The notes: a model not told the origin generated them from the letters alone. Shown: positions 31,001-42,241, counted from the stretch's first letter. The stretch: 64,000 nucleotides of DNA from Medicago truncatula (GCF_003473485.1 NC_053045.1:53300494-53364493), one strand, 5' to 3'. Program-made: numbers and translations.

Positions 31001-33052
31001 AGTTTGATATTCAACAACAACGTTATATTTGTCGTTGTAGTAATGCTACGCTTTTTTTTACAATTAAGAGACAATTTTATTAGTAAAATTAATAACGTAC
31101 CTATTAAATTTAATTACTAAATCTATTTTTTTTAGTAGTAGCAAAGTCATTAAACAAGGGTTGTACATATATTTCACACCAACCCGATTTTGTCTTAAAT
31201 AAACCCGATCCAAACTGACCCATAGATATCTGGATAGATATCTAGTTCAGTGATGGGTTAGGGTCTTCAAAATGGCTCGATCAAAATTTAGGACAGGGTT
31301 GGTTATAACTCATCCCAACCCATCCCTCGCTCACCGCCAATGGACATATTACCTGAATCTTCATCATTGTATTTGTCCTTCATGAATTTCTTCCTTTCAG
31401 GACAATTCTTCTTAAAATGGCCCTCCTTCTTGCATACAAAGCATTCTCTTGACTCAGACTTTGATCTTGATTTCTCCTTGTGCTTGAATTCTCTTTTCTC
31501 TGAACTGCCTCTTGCCATGACTCCTTTACCATTGTTGTCAATCTTGCTTTCAGATTGCTTCTTCAATTCCAATGACATTAGAGTAGATTGAACCTTCTTT
31601 AACGTTAAAGAATCACACCCATATGCAAGTGTTTCATGCAAGTTTTTATACTCCTATGGTAAGGACCTTAACAGCAACAATGCTTGATCTTCATCATCAA
31701 CAGTAACGTCAATGTTCTCAAGATCAAAGATTGCTTTGCTGAATTCGTCCAAGTGATCCTCCATCTTTGTTCCTTCTTGCATCTTGAATGTGAACAGCTT
31801 CAGCTTCAAGTGAAGACGATTTGCCGGGGATTTCGACATGTAGAGATTCTCTAATTTCAACCAAATTGCTGCCGCCGTCTTCTCCTTTGCAACCTCTCTC
31901 AGCACCCTATCTCCAAGACTCAAGATCAAAGCACTACGGGCCTTTTCAAGAAGATCTTTCTTCTCCTTCTCTGTAAGAGTGCTGGATAATTTTCCTTCAC
32001 CAGCTAGTGCATCTTGAAGACCTTGAAGCACCAGGACCGCCCTCATCTTCAACCTCCAAAGGCCGAAATCATTCTTTCCAGTGAACTTCTCAATCTCAAA
32101 TTTTGCCATCGTCATCCCTTGAACCGGAACCAGCACTGCTGATACCAATTGTTGATGTTTAACTCACAATGAAAAAAAATTAAAGAAAGAATGAAATCGC
32201 ACAATGACTGTATTTATTGATCACTTGATCTCAAGTACTTGCAACTCACAAAGCTCAATCTACAGACAATGATATTTACTTCAAAATGTTCACATTCACC
32301 TACTTGTACATTCTATCCTTGAGCCTTATATATTAGTTCTGACAGTTACAAAGTTTGTTTTCTGCTAACCCCATTCAACAAGTAGTTTGAATATAGTAAG
32401 GTCTATTTTAGGCTACACTTCAACATTTCATTTCACTGGTATTAACTACTAAGCTCTATCTTAGGTTACACCACTACATTCCATACTCACATTGTTCTCT
32501 TTATCCAAAACATGATATGATGACAAAGTTGGATCCGAAAAAACAAAGAAAACCCACGAAATAGACCAAGTGACCAGAAAAGCCACATTTTTTCCAAGGA
32601 AAATAATATAATTTCAAAATCACCCATTTTCACTAGCAAGTAGCTCAATATTCAGTAATTTCAATCACATTTTCTACAACTCATATTAAAACTATATACT
32701 CAATGAATTCCAAGGAAAATAGTGCGGCCAGATATGCAATTAGGAAAATAAGAAGGACCCAGAAGAAAATAAAGGGTGAATATAATAGAAGCTAAAAGGG
32801 TGACAGAAAAACGGAACCTTTGGAATAAGGGATGATGTGATCGTACTCATAGCAGAGGCAGCCAAGGCAGTTGAAAAAACGTTTGCAGACAATGTTACCG
32901 GCGGCATCTTTGCGCCACCTTTCAGGGTGACGGCCGGGTACAGTATCAGCCTTTGTCCAACAGATGTTCTTCGTCTTTGTATCGAAAAATCTAGGTCTTT
33001 TGTCACCTTTGCTGTCGCCTTCACCGCCGGAACGGTGTGGCGAGGAAGCCAT
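28064..33052 (-). CDS. Small HNH endonuclease-domain protein
   Basis: Three exons read from the right: 32818-33052, 29855-29977, 28064-28203, in frame to 165 aa, with GT-AG borders. The HNH motif begins at the exon 1/2 boundary: DHIIPYSKGG (Asp71-His72), then TADNCQ with Asn86, then RVNRLKSDK with Asn95 at the place of the last His, a variant common in this fold. Cys56, Cys62, Cys65 and Cys67 before the motif may bind zinc. The third exon adds a conserved-looking C-terminal tail (IEMAVYGDVIRPGNQCRCR). Plants carry short single-copy HNH proteins of this kind (for example Arabidopsis At3g47490); their substrate is, to my knowledge, not established. Intron 1 is 2.8 kb and contains a whole copia-type element in the same orientation; intron 2 has a MITE. 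Confidence 0.9.
28295..28551. mobile_element. MITE in HNH intron 2
   Basis: The left end gggcgtttgtttcaagcact and the right end 'agacttgaaacaaacactcc' form a 15-bp imperfect inverted repeat around 257 bp. No confident target duplication. A similar left end ('gggggtgtttgttttggag') occurs at 41344. Confidence 0.6.
30271..30511 (-). repeat. 3' LTR of the copia element
   Basis: Begins with the same 20 bases as the right LTR and stays alignable through 'ctaaccccactcaataagta'. After 'catagtaa' the two diverge, indicating a deletion at the inner side, where reverse transcriptase sequence follows directly. Confidence 0.8.
30540..30732 (-). pseudogene. copia reverse transcriptase fragment
   Basis: The minus strand reads GDHVYLLLYVDDMLL, the catalytic YVDD block of Ty1/copia reverse transcriptase, followed by SKNKLEINKLK. 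Stops and a frameshift occur soon after, before the LTR is reached. Only about 60 residues of pol remain. Confidence 0.85.
30735..31325. mobile_element. Insertion inside the copia element, type unclear
   Basis: About 590 bases separate the reverse transcriptase fragment from gag. The ends are rich in 'acccgtcc/gggttggg' motifs (left: ggaccgtccaaataataacc; right: cccaacccatccctcgctc) and the middle is AT-rich. The organisation resembles the hAT-type element at 34925-35404, but I could not find clean inverted ends or a target duplication. It replaces most of pol. Confidence 0.4.
31303..32148 (-). pseudogene. copia gag with one premature stop
   Basis: One continuous minus-strand frame resembling Ty1/copia gag: the start MAKFEIEKFTGKNDFGLWRL, then LYMSKSPANRLHLKLKLF in the middle, and a CCHC zinc knuckle CFVCKKEGHFKKNCP near 31400-31450. 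A single in-frame TAG (31654-31656) interrupts it at a position where Gln would be one base change away. The frame runs into the foreign insertion at about 31325, so the end is not native. Confidence 0.85.
32150..32402 (-). repeat. 5' LTR of the copia element
   Basis: Starts on the plus strand with tgttgatgtttaactcacaa, three bases beyond the primer site. Similar to 30271-30511 along its length with scattered changes. A shorter echo of its end (cttaggttacaccactaca) follows near 32458, so the outer boundary could lie near 32428-32445. Confidence 0.8.
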
Positions 33053-34045
33053 GGGAACAGTCAGGGGAGTGGAAGTGAGAAACCAAAAAGCAAGAGGTAC
33101 ATGGAAAATGGATGCAAAACACTCCTTTGAAAAAGAAAAAGAAAATAAATTTCGTCACACAAACCAATAAAAACAATCAAAATCGCCACATCAATTAATG
33201 ATTTTAATTTATGTAGGCTAAACGCAGCAATTCAGAATGTTTTGATTGGTTGTATATGCAAAACTGTTTTGAATTGTCAACCCATCATTATTAAACTCTA
33301 ATAAAAAAATAATAATTTTCGTTAAAAAAAATAAAATTAAATGTGTTTTCGATCCGTATAAAATTTATAAATATAACAAATTTTTGTTTTAGTTCTTTTA
33401 AGATTTTTTTTTTTTTACTTTTAGTCCTCCAAACACTTATGTAGAATTCATATTTTTGAATAAAATTTTGCAGAAACAATTATATTATTGTAAGAATCTG
33501 TCCCAAATTAAATTAATTTTTTTTAACAAAACATTAATTAAACAACTTTCCATTTTATCTAATTTTTTTGAGTTATATATGTTTTCGGTCCCTATAAATA
33601 TATCAACTTTCCATTTTATTCATGAAAAATACATAAACAAAAATACAAGTATAACAGTAAAAAAAAAAAAAAAAAACACAGATGCAATGTGGCACACACC
33701 AATTTTCAAGCGTCTTCCATTGCTAGAAAAACCCCAATCAGATAGGGTTTGACTTGTTCCTTTTTTTTAGAGGTTAATAGGTCTTTACCCCCGTATAATA
33801 TATATCATTTTCGGTTTTACACCCTGTAATTTTATTTTTTTTATATTTACCCTCCTTAAAAAAAATTACACGGAAAAACCGAAAATGACCTATATTACAG
33901 GAGTTAAAGACATATTAACCCTTTTTTAGTACAATGGGTTCGAGTTGTTTACCCTCGCCATATAACACCATAGTCCATATAATCCCTAAATTTACCTCTA
34001 TTGAATATTGATAATTTCATATGATGGATGGATTAAGTTTCTATA
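33053..34045. other. Intergenic upstream of HNH, with one foldback MITE
   Basis: HNH promoter side. A foldback of about 155 bases lies at 33771-33926: its left arm (gttaataggtctttaccccc ... cattttcggtttt) pairs with its right arm (aaaaccgaaaatgacc ... gacatattaacc). This type is common in legumes. No clean target duplication could be fixed because poly-T flanks it. No gene seen. Confidence 0.6.
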
Positions 34046-34226
34046 GAGAAATTATATTTGTACAACCATATTATTACAACTTTTTGACAACTTTCTCTCT
34101 CATACTCACATTATATTGTTATTCTCTCTTCCTTTTTCTCTCTTTATTATTTTGGACCAATGAAAAGAGAGAAAATGAGAGTTGTCATCAAAGTTGTCCC
34201 AAATAGTTGTACATATATCACCACTC
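34046..34226. mobile_element. MITE, 9-bp target duplication (family A)
   Basis: The left end gagaaattatatttgtacaa matches the inverse of the right end (ttgtacatatatcaccactc), and internal 'acaactttctctctcatact' sequence is shared with other copies. A perfect 9-bp direct repeat gtttctata flanks it (34037-34045 and 34227-34235). 181 bp, non-coding. Confidence 0.88.
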
Positions 34227-34235
34227 GTTTCTATA

Positions 34236-34916
34236 TGGAGCAAACATGAGTTGACACCATATAATCTGAGTGCGGTAATTTGATAATACCTTGGATGATA
34301 CTCATAGCTAAAGAAGTACTTGTAGACCAAAAGGTGTTATATCAAGGAACCCTTGATTTTAATGTTTTTTGTTCCATTTAATCTCTCATTTTTATATTTG
34401 GCTTTTGCTTTTATCGGTTTGACTTTGAACATGTTGGATAGTTTTTGTTTAGAATATGTTGGAGGTAATTTATACGTATCTTACTAGTTTAGGGCATATC
34501 CGAACTTTGCATAAATTTGTAAATCCAATGGTCATGTTAGAGTATGTTAATCGATGAACAACTCTTCTTCTTTGTCGAACGTTTACACAAACTGGTGTTC
34601 TTCTCTATCAATTGATTAGCCAGGGCCATATTCTCCATCGTGCCTTTTATTTCTTTTTCAAACGGGAGGATATCAACTGTAGTTTAAACATATGCTAATA
34701 ACAATTTTTCGCTTTTTATAAGATCCATGTGGCAGACCTCGGTGGGGTTTCACCATTCTGGACATGGTGAGTTCGCAAATGACAATTTGTTGTCAACAAG
34801 GCACGTTCAACACCAGTAGTATGGTTGAACCAGGTTTCATCAGACTGGTTACCTCAGTTTTCTTAATCTAAGAGATGTTTAAGGATTGTCTTAAGAGTTC
34901 TACTTTGTCTCATTGA
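34236..34916. other. Intergenic, no gene seen
   Basis: AT-rich sequence between two MITEs. A slightly GC-richer part at 34725-34860 shows no usable frame or recognised repeat. Confidence 0.5.
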
Positions 34917-34924
34917 GTTACAAG

Positions 34925-35404
34925 TAGGCATGGCAATGAGGCGGAGTAGAGACGAGTTTTACCTTCCCCATCCCCATCTCCGATTCCCATATACTTATAT
35001 GTTACCCTACCCATACCCAACGAGGATAAGAAATTGAATCCCGTCCCCGTCCCCGACGGATTCGGGTATCCCATCCTCCATCCCCGTACCCCACAGTGAA
35101 TCATTTTTTAATAAAAAAAAGTTCTTGAGAGAAACAAAGTGTCGTCTGACAATGACATTTGTCGTTTGGACCGGAGTGAAATGATCTAGGGTTGTGTTTG
35201 TTATAAAAAGGAGTAAAAAAAGTTTTTTTTTTATTCGGGACGGGTATGGATATGGGTTCGAGGTGGGTGCATATAACCCTGTTATCCGTCCTCTACCATA
35301 TTTTGAAATCAAGAAAAACCCAAACCCAGTCAAAGCAGAAAAAAAAAACCATCAAATTGGGGTTGATATGGTACCCACGGATACGGGTATTGTTGCCATG
35401 CCTA
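34925..35404. mobile_element. hAT-type non-autonomous element
   Basis: A 12-bp perfect terminal inverted repeat, taggcatggcaa at the left and ttgccatgccta at the right, with a perfect 8-bp direct repeat gttacaag at 34917-34924 and 35405-35412. The 8-bp duplication is diagnostic of hAT elements. The interior is rich in 'ccccatccccat/gggtatgg' runs that pair imperfectly across the element. 480 bp, with no transposase. Confidence 0.92.
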
Positions 35405-35409
35405 GTTAC

Positions 35410-35620
35410 AAGGCTAACCACTAAACACCTCATGGACAAGACTAAAATAAATGAAGTGGTTTTTCGTAAAGAAAAAGTTGTGCTTTGTTTTGTCCAAAAT
35501 AACAAAGATGTACTTAAGGCTAACCACTTAACACCTCATGGACAAGACTAAAATAAATGAAGTGGTTTATCGTAAAGAAAAAGTTGTGCTTTGTTTTGTC
35601 CAAAATAACAAAGATGTACT
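35410..35620. repeat. 106-bp tandem duplication
   Basis: Copies at 35410-35515 and 35516-35620 differ at only two positions that I can see ('ctaaacacc'/'cttaacacc' and 'tttttcg'/'tttatcg'). The first copy abuts the hAT target duplication. Near identity means the event is recent. Confidence 0.92.
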
Positions 35621-36197
35621 TCTGATTATTAAAGCATGTTTCCAATACATTTGGCAAAATAATGAGGTAAGAACATGATTTTCCGAAAATAGAAATAGAG
35701 TTGCATTATAACTTTCAATTGTTGAAAGCGACTTTATTTTTTTTTTTGTCAAAATGGAAGTGATTTTCAATCTCTCCAACCAAACTATGGAATGAAAGAT
35801 GAGTTTTAGATATAACTGAAAAGTGAATCAAGCATAAATTTAGAGCTTACTAATGACAGCTTGAGGTCAGCTGACACATTAGAAAGCATGAGATTAATAC
35901 TCTAGCCTGGCAGTTTTTGACATCAGAAGAACCAAGTTTTCAACAGTATTGCTGATTGCATACTATAATTGTAAAGTGTGCATACTATAATTGTAAAGAT
36001 AAAGGACAAATACCCCAATATGGAAATACTCGTTTCTAATGAAGTCACAGGACAACATAATAAAAGATAAACCAACAAAAATCCATCAACACCACTTGTC
36101 TCACAAGAATCTATAAGACACATCTCTTGAACAAAACAAAATGAAAGCTTAGAGAAATGATCATAGCAAACAACAAAACAAATAGGTAGAATATAAG
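35621..36197. other. Intergenic and eIF5A 3' UTR
   Basis: No gene seen. The part next to 36197 should be the eIF5A 3' UTR. A short direct repeat 'gcatactataattgtaaag' occurs twice near 35957-35998. Confidence 0.55.
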
Positions 36198-37859
36198 TTA
36201 GTTCTTTCCACCAATATCCTTCAAAGCACAGATCTGCTCCTCACCCATAGCAGACATAACGGACACGACAAGGTCCTTTCCCTCAGCAAATCCATCCTTG
36301 ATCTATAAACAAAGCAAAAACCAATCAACACATAATCAATCAGATGATACAAAGACATGTAAGCAAATCCATTTTAGCCAAAATCAATCAAATGATACAA
36401 AGACACAATGCAACATCAGTTCTGTACCTGAGTGAGCAGACTGTCATCGGTGGGAAGTTTGAGGTCATCCTTGGTGTTGCCATTCTCAGTAAGCAGGCTC
36501 ACCTACCAAACAAAAACATTTAGATTTTTCAGAACATTAGATACCAAAAGGGATAAATGAGCCCATTTGTTACAAGATTAATTGAATAAAATTATTTCAA
36601 GCGGTTTTAATCGTGTTTGTTTAAGCTTTACAGATCATTCAGAGCTTAGAAAAATGATATGCAGATTAAAAAGAGAAGCTGTTTTGGGTAGCTTCTAACA
36701 TGAAAATATTAAAAAACAATTTTGACTGTTTTTTTTTTTTGAAAACTCGGTATAAACAAGAGTAGTGTTATTTGAACAAAAGACAATTTTGCGACAACTT
36801 ATTTTTTCTCTTTTCATTGGTCAAAAACAACGGAGAGAGAAAAAGGAAGAGGGAGAATAAGAGGATAGTGTGAGTATGAGAGAGAAAGTTGTAAAAAAGT
36901 TGTGAGAAAGTGGTTGTACAAATATCATTTCTCTATAAACATATACACAAATCAACTCACCAGCCATACACTTCAACATAAAAATCTCTTAGTAGCTTCT
37001 CAGATGAAAATATTAAAGATCAATTTTGACTGTTATAAACGTAAACACAAATCAACTCACCAGCCATACTCGTAACATAATCTAAATTATCTAATCTGAT
37101 GAGTATCAAAATCACTTTTCTCATAATCCATAACATGTAGAGCTAATTTGTTGCAGCTTTAAAACAAAATAATCACTTAATTTGTTTAGCTTCTTCAAAT
37201 GGTTTTCAAGCTAGTAAATGTTTCTTTTAACAAATCTCCAAATAAATGAGTATCAAAATCACTTTTCTCATAATTCATAACAATCGATTAATAATTTTAA
37301 ACAAACAGACACTTTAGTCAAAGCAAACAAAACACTTACAAATCCATCTTCAGAGATATCAATGAGCTGGTAATCAGTACGATTCACGTGAGGAACCTAA
37401 CAAAACAATTGTAACAATTATATTAAAAAAAAAAAACTAAAAATTTCAAACTAAAAACAGAGATAAATTGCACATAAAAACAAAGATAAATTGCAATTTA
37501 TGCATACATCACAGTTATGAGAGGAAGGAACGATATCTTCAAGTTTCTTGGAAGTGAAGATGTCAATAGCAACAAAGTGACATTTAGCATGACCGTGCTT
37601 TCCAGTTTTCGAGGTGGAAACTTCAACAACCTAATCACAAAAAAAAAAAAAAAAAATCTAAGAAAATCGAATCATAAAAACTGGATCTGATAATCGGAAT
37701 CAAAACAATTATCACGAATATTAAGCAAAAACCTACCTTGCAGGGACGGTTTTTGATAACGATGTAGCCGTTCTTGCGGATTGTTCCAGCTTGTTGAGGG
37801 TAAGTTTTGGAGGCACCAGCATCGGCCTTGGATTCGAATTGGTGCTCTTCGTCAGACAT
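36198..37859 (-). CDS. eIF5A: Eukaryotic translation initiation factor 5A
   Basis: Five exons read from the right: 37737-37859, 37508-37630, 37340-37396, 36428-36502, 36198-36302, all in phase 0, giving 160 aa, the usual plant length. The factor is a small ribosome-binding protein that helps translation elongation and termination at difficult peptide bonds. The hypusine loop [12 protein letters not shown] is intact, with Lys52 as the expected modified residue. The start [19 protein letters not shown] is typical of plant eIF5A, and the C-terminal OB-fold part ([19 protein letters not shown]) is complete. The upstream leader is CT-rich ('ctctctctc' on the opposite strand near 37970), as often seen for translation factors. 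Intron 3 contains a family A MITE. Confidence 0.98.
36760..36933. mobile_element. MITE family A copy in eIF5A intron 3
   Basis: Ends gagtagtgttatttgaacaa and 'ttgtacaaatatcatttctc', with internal 'gtgagtatgagagagaaagt'. Flanked by tataaacaa (36751-36759) and tataaacat (36934-36942), a 9-bp duplication with one mismatch. 174 bp. Confidence 0.85.
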
Positions 37860-39217
37860 CGTTCTGATTCAGGTGAGGTTGTGGCGGTGACGAAGAGCTA
37901 CAAGGAGAGATTTGTTTCAGAGTTTTTCAACCGAAAAGAGTGAAGATAAGTAAATTAGGGTTTTAGTTCTCTCTCTCAGTTATAAGATTCGCTGGATCTA
38001 GGCGTGGAAAGAACGCTATGATTTGGGCTTTGGCCCAATTAAATAATAATGCTTATCTTTTTTTTTTGTTACCAATATCTTATCTTTTTTTTTTTAAATA
38101 ATAAATAACTTCGACTAAGAAAATAAAATAATAAATAACTTCATTTTTTCAAATAAAAATTAAACATTCCATCAAAAAAAATATTAATCATCGATCTAAT
38201 TGATCAATATACACGTGTCTATAGTATTTTTATTCATATTCATATTTACATGGAGACTTACTTTGTAAAAGAGCGCAACGCGTTCGTCCATATATATGTA
38301 TGTATATTCTGTTAGTTCAAATTCAAAATTAAACACATTTTTACCTTTTTTCGATGAAAACATTAAACATTTATTTATCAGCTTCTCAAATGTATCAATT
38401 TTTGTACATTAAGAAAGCAATATTTTTCATCAAAAAATAAATATTATTACCTCAATACAAAAGTAAAAACCGCACGTGTGTTTAATCATATCTCACTACA
38501 TAGATATTTAGAGGTAAAGATATTTTAAGTGTTAGATAAAAAAAGAAAATTGTCCGTATTTTTTTTTTATTAAGAGGCACTAGACAATTTTAGGAGTAAT
38601 AGTCATTTTGGTCTACGTAATGGGTAATCATAATAATCCCTTGATATATCGAAATTCCAAAATAATTTTTGATTGTGCATTTTGTTGATCAAAATAATTC
38701 AAATTAAAATAGTCTCACACAAACTCTTTTCATACATAGACCATATGACGGTAAGTATTTATAGGAACAAACTATTATCACTGGACATAATAAAGTTTTA
38801 GTGGCTTCATTTTTGTGCTTTATCTTATATCTCAATAATCATTTTCAAAATTATCAACCAAAGGGAGTAATGTTAACAGGAAAAAAAAAACCACAAAACA
38901 TGGAAGTGACTTCTGTTTGTTGTTTGACCAAAAAAGTTCCTATTGTGAAGCTTATTGGTTATTCTGGTTGCTGTCATCTACAAAATGCATAATCATCATA
39001 GAAGAAGAATTGGCTTAAAGTATAATTAGAGCTAACACAATAATAAATCCTGAAACAACATTAAACTTGCAAACACAGACTGCACTTCTTAACAACCGGT
39101 CACAATGTAACATGTACATATTTTTCAACTATACTATCATCATAGCTTCACACCTCTAAAGTCACACACACAAATTGAATTAATGAATAATAAAGCTATG
39201 ACCTATATTCATTAGAA
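37860..39217. other. eIF5A upstream region and intergenic
   Basis: Contains the eIF5A leader and promoter (37860-38040), then AT-rich DNA with no supported gene. An open frame at 38801-38992 has no recognisable domain and no coding character. Confidence 0.55.
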
Positions 39218-40222
39218 TCAATAATCTTCCACCTTAACAGCTTCACGAGGCATTTCATAGGCATCTTTAGGCCTTGATTTTTTAACACCAGTGGTAGTAA
39301 ACCATACTTTGTCAGACTTATAACTCTCAACATAAACACTAGTGACCTTAACCCACACAAGAACCTTGGTCTTCATTCCATCTATAACAATGAGTTTTCC
39401 CTTTGACAATGTTCCTTTGACGCGATTTGAATATCTCACAATAGACGAGTCCTTGAAGCATACCTCAGAAGGGGAGGACAAATGCACCATCAACTTTCCT
39501 TTTGATTCATCAAATTCGTAGCATGTTATATTACGGGGGAACAGACCTGGAGGAAGGTTGTGCTCCCTAAGGAGATCTGGTAATGATTTCTGAGTTTTTC
39601 CTGAAACAGAATTTAATAAGTAGTCAATTGTTATTTTGAGCCAGTAATTTATGCATGCATCTATGTGGAAAAAAGATTATTCTCAAACTGCAAATATGTT
39701 ATAAAAATAGCAAGTACCTTTGAGCTTGTTGATGAAAAGTTTCGCCTTGTCTTCAACACTATTTGAGAGAGACTGAAATTGAAAATAGATATATAAGTAT
39801 TCTTGTACATAAATTTATGTTTGCAACAAAACAATTCGCATTAACATAAAACAAAGGTTAATTAATTAACAGTAAGAGTAAAAGTTCATACTGATCATTT
39901 TGGTTTATTTTTCATAATGATCATTTTATATACTTCCAAGGTATATAGGACATAATTTTGTGACTCTAGTCATATTCAAGATTCCAAGAACATAAGACTC
40001 TGCTACTTCTATTATCAAATCTTATATTCTTAGTATTTTAGAAGCCATTTATCCAAAATAGACATAACTCAAACAATAAAAAATTTAAGATTTAAATATG
40101 GTCTTGAACAAATGAAAAAGAAGTAAGAGGCTCACAGATAAGTCGTTGGTTATGTGGGAAATCTCTTCCTTGGCTTTCTTGGAGATCCAAAAGCTTCCAA
40201 GTTTAGTCATAGCTTTATCCAT
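39218..40222 (-). CDS. DUF538 family protein
   Basis: Three exons read from the right: 40136-40222, 39718-39772, 39218-39600, in frame to 174 aa with GT-AG borders. The family signature is clear: DLLREHNLPPGLFPRNITCY, then YEFDESKGKLMVHL, and later VLVWVKVTSVYVE and KVWFTTTGVKKSRP. DUF538 proteins are plant-specific, about 150-180 residues, and form a beta-rich fold; a few are linked to stress responses, but no biochemical activity is firmly assigned. This copy has no signal peptide: it begins MDKAMTKLGSFWISKKAKEE, which suggests a cytosolic member. The product is complete. Confidence 0.93.
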
Positions 40223-41422
40223 TTTCCTTCTCAATATTTTTTGCAGAAAGAAATGAATATAAAAATGGTGTTAAAAACACTTTAGAGGCTTAGAGTGTCA
40301 CTATCTTGGATGGTAAAGGAGATATCTCAGAACGTACGCTGCATAACAAATCAGGACGTACGCTGCATGGTGAAGACTTTCAAATATAAACTCCAACAAA
40401 AATTAAACAATAAATGGAAACTAGAAAGTGACACTGTACATGGAAGGATATAATTTCTCACGTTGATTTGGATTTTGAGTCTAAAATGGCAGAACAGAAC
40501 ACTTATTCATCATGATGAAAAAATGGCATATACAGACCAATTTCCACAAATGGTGTGTGGTATACTACATCTTTTGGATCTAGGGCGATTGTTAGGTAAC
40601 CTTTAATGATTTAATGTGATGTACTTATGGTTAGTTGTATAACTTGCCTTAAATTTAAAGCAATATATGGTTAAAAACTATTGAAAAAATGGTGATGTTT
40701 CAAATTCAATCACTACGTAATGCGAGATCTGATCTGTGATTCACTATGTTATGACACATGACACTCAAACAACAAGACCACACTAGCTATAGCTAGCTAG
40801 CTTTGTGTTGTAAATTAAATTAAATCGAACTAACTATGGCCAACCAATAAAATCAAATTTATATACCGGCCCAACACATGTTAATACGACCTAATATCCC
40901 TGGCCTGAGTGGTTGTTATGGGATGAAGGTGGTGAGCGTTGAACAACTCCTCTGATTACATGATGATGTACCTGTTAAGTAAGAATGTGCAAAATATGAC
41001 GTTTTTAAGTTAGAAAAGTGTGTATGGATGCCATGAGTTAGCCTTCGTAGAGTGAGATTAGGGTTTTACTATCCAAAACTCTAGCCGAGATAATTACCTC
41101 CTTAGACACCTATGAGTGGATTAGGATGGGACAACATTGGACTTGGATCCGATGAGAGAGAGGACCTTGATGATGTCAGTTTCCCTACTTGGGTGTATGA
41201 TCTCTAGAGAGAGTCTACGTCATGGTCCGCGTCGAAGCTAGTTACTTGAGGCAACTCAGTCCCTTAATCGATTGGGCTTTGGCCTAGTCCGAAACAAAGC
41301 ACTTTATGTTCAACTCATTTACACTCTTAATTTCTAGTAAAAGGGGGTGTTTGTTTTGGAGATTACAAACTCATTCCTAAAAATTTATGATTGAAATATA
41401 AAATACGTTTGTTATAAGGGGA
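40223..41422. other. Intergenic, no gene seen
   Basis: The DUF538 promoter side is next to 40223. 'acgtacgctgcat' occurs twice (about 40332-40344 and 40356-40368). A piece around 41040-41290 is GC-richer and may be decayed retroelement DNA, but no frame or boundary could be shown. Confidence 0.5.
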
Positions 41423-41699
41423 AATTTTTTTTTTCTGACCCTTTTGTCCAAAAAAAATACAAGTTTGACCCCCTTTGAAAAAAAATTCCCAAAATGACCC
41501 ACTTTTTTTTTTTTTTTGTCCTTTTGTGCGTTTCAATTTTGCACCTATATACATTTAATGTTAATTTTCGCATCCAATAATATATATAACATTTTTTAAA
41601 TCAGTTTCACACACCATGAGGCATGAACCATCCAATTTTTCATTTTTGTTCCCTCAAAAAAAAAAAATCATTTTTGTTTTTTTAATATAAGTCTTATAA

Positions 41700-41775
41700 A
41701 AAAAATAAATATAGGGTCCCCATGAGCTTAGATTTTAAGGTGAATTTCTCTAACCACTAGGCTATTTGACAAAAA
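41700..41775 (-). repeat. SINE-like fragment with A box
   Basis: On the minus strand 'tagcctagtggttagagaaa' resembles a tRNA A box, followed by 'aagctcatggggaccc', the tail motif common in legume SINE-like repeats. It lies in the core of the long-inverted-repeat element. The B box is missing. Confidence 0.5.
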
Positions 41776-42175
41776 AAAAAATATAGGAGATTTTATAATT
41801 TTAATTGGATTCTATATTTTATTTTGAAAAATTACTCGAATATGAACAAAATCTAGATTTTATTTTGAATATATATATCTTGAAATAATATATATATCAT
41901 TTCGTCGGATAATTTATCGGTGAAAAATATATATTTCGTCGGATAATAATAATAATAATAATAATAATATATATATAATTTATGGATGAAAAAAAATTAT
42001 TTCGTCGGATAATTTTTCACCGATAAATTATATATATATTCGTCGGAGATCCTAAATTATCCAATAAAAAAAACAAAAATGAAAAACTGGATGGTTCATG
42101 CCTCATGGTGTGTGAAACTGGTTTTAAAAAGGGTATATATATTATTAGATGCAAAAATTAACATCAAATGTATAT

Positions 42176-42241
42176 TGGCTTAGTGGTAACATAGAATGGC
42201 AATGACCCATATGCGCCTGGTTTGATTCCCCCTGGGTGCAA
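42176..42241 (+). repeat. tRNA-like segment in the right arm only
   Basis: 'tggcttagtggtaa' resembles an A box and 'ctggtttgattccccctggg' a B box, spaced as in a tRNA-derived SINE. The left arm joins the two flanks directly ('atgtatat' next to 'ggtgcaaaattgaaa' in its inverse). Confidence 0.65.

Larger units (their letters stand above)
30271..32445 (-). mobile_element. Ty1/copia retrotransposon, internally rearranged, in HNH intron 1
   Basis: Two related LTRs start with tgttgatgtttaactcacaa at 30271 and 32150. Between them, read on the minus strand, lie a primer site complementary to initiator tRNA-Met (TGGTATCA, 32140-32147), a gag ORF with a zinc knuckle (31303-32148), a foreign insertion (about 30735-31325) and a reverse transcriptase fragment with YVDD (30683-30694). 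Protease, integrase and most of the reverse transcriptase are missing. The LTR outer ends are uncertain, because the left LTR is related to the right one only up to about 30511. Confidence 0.85.
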
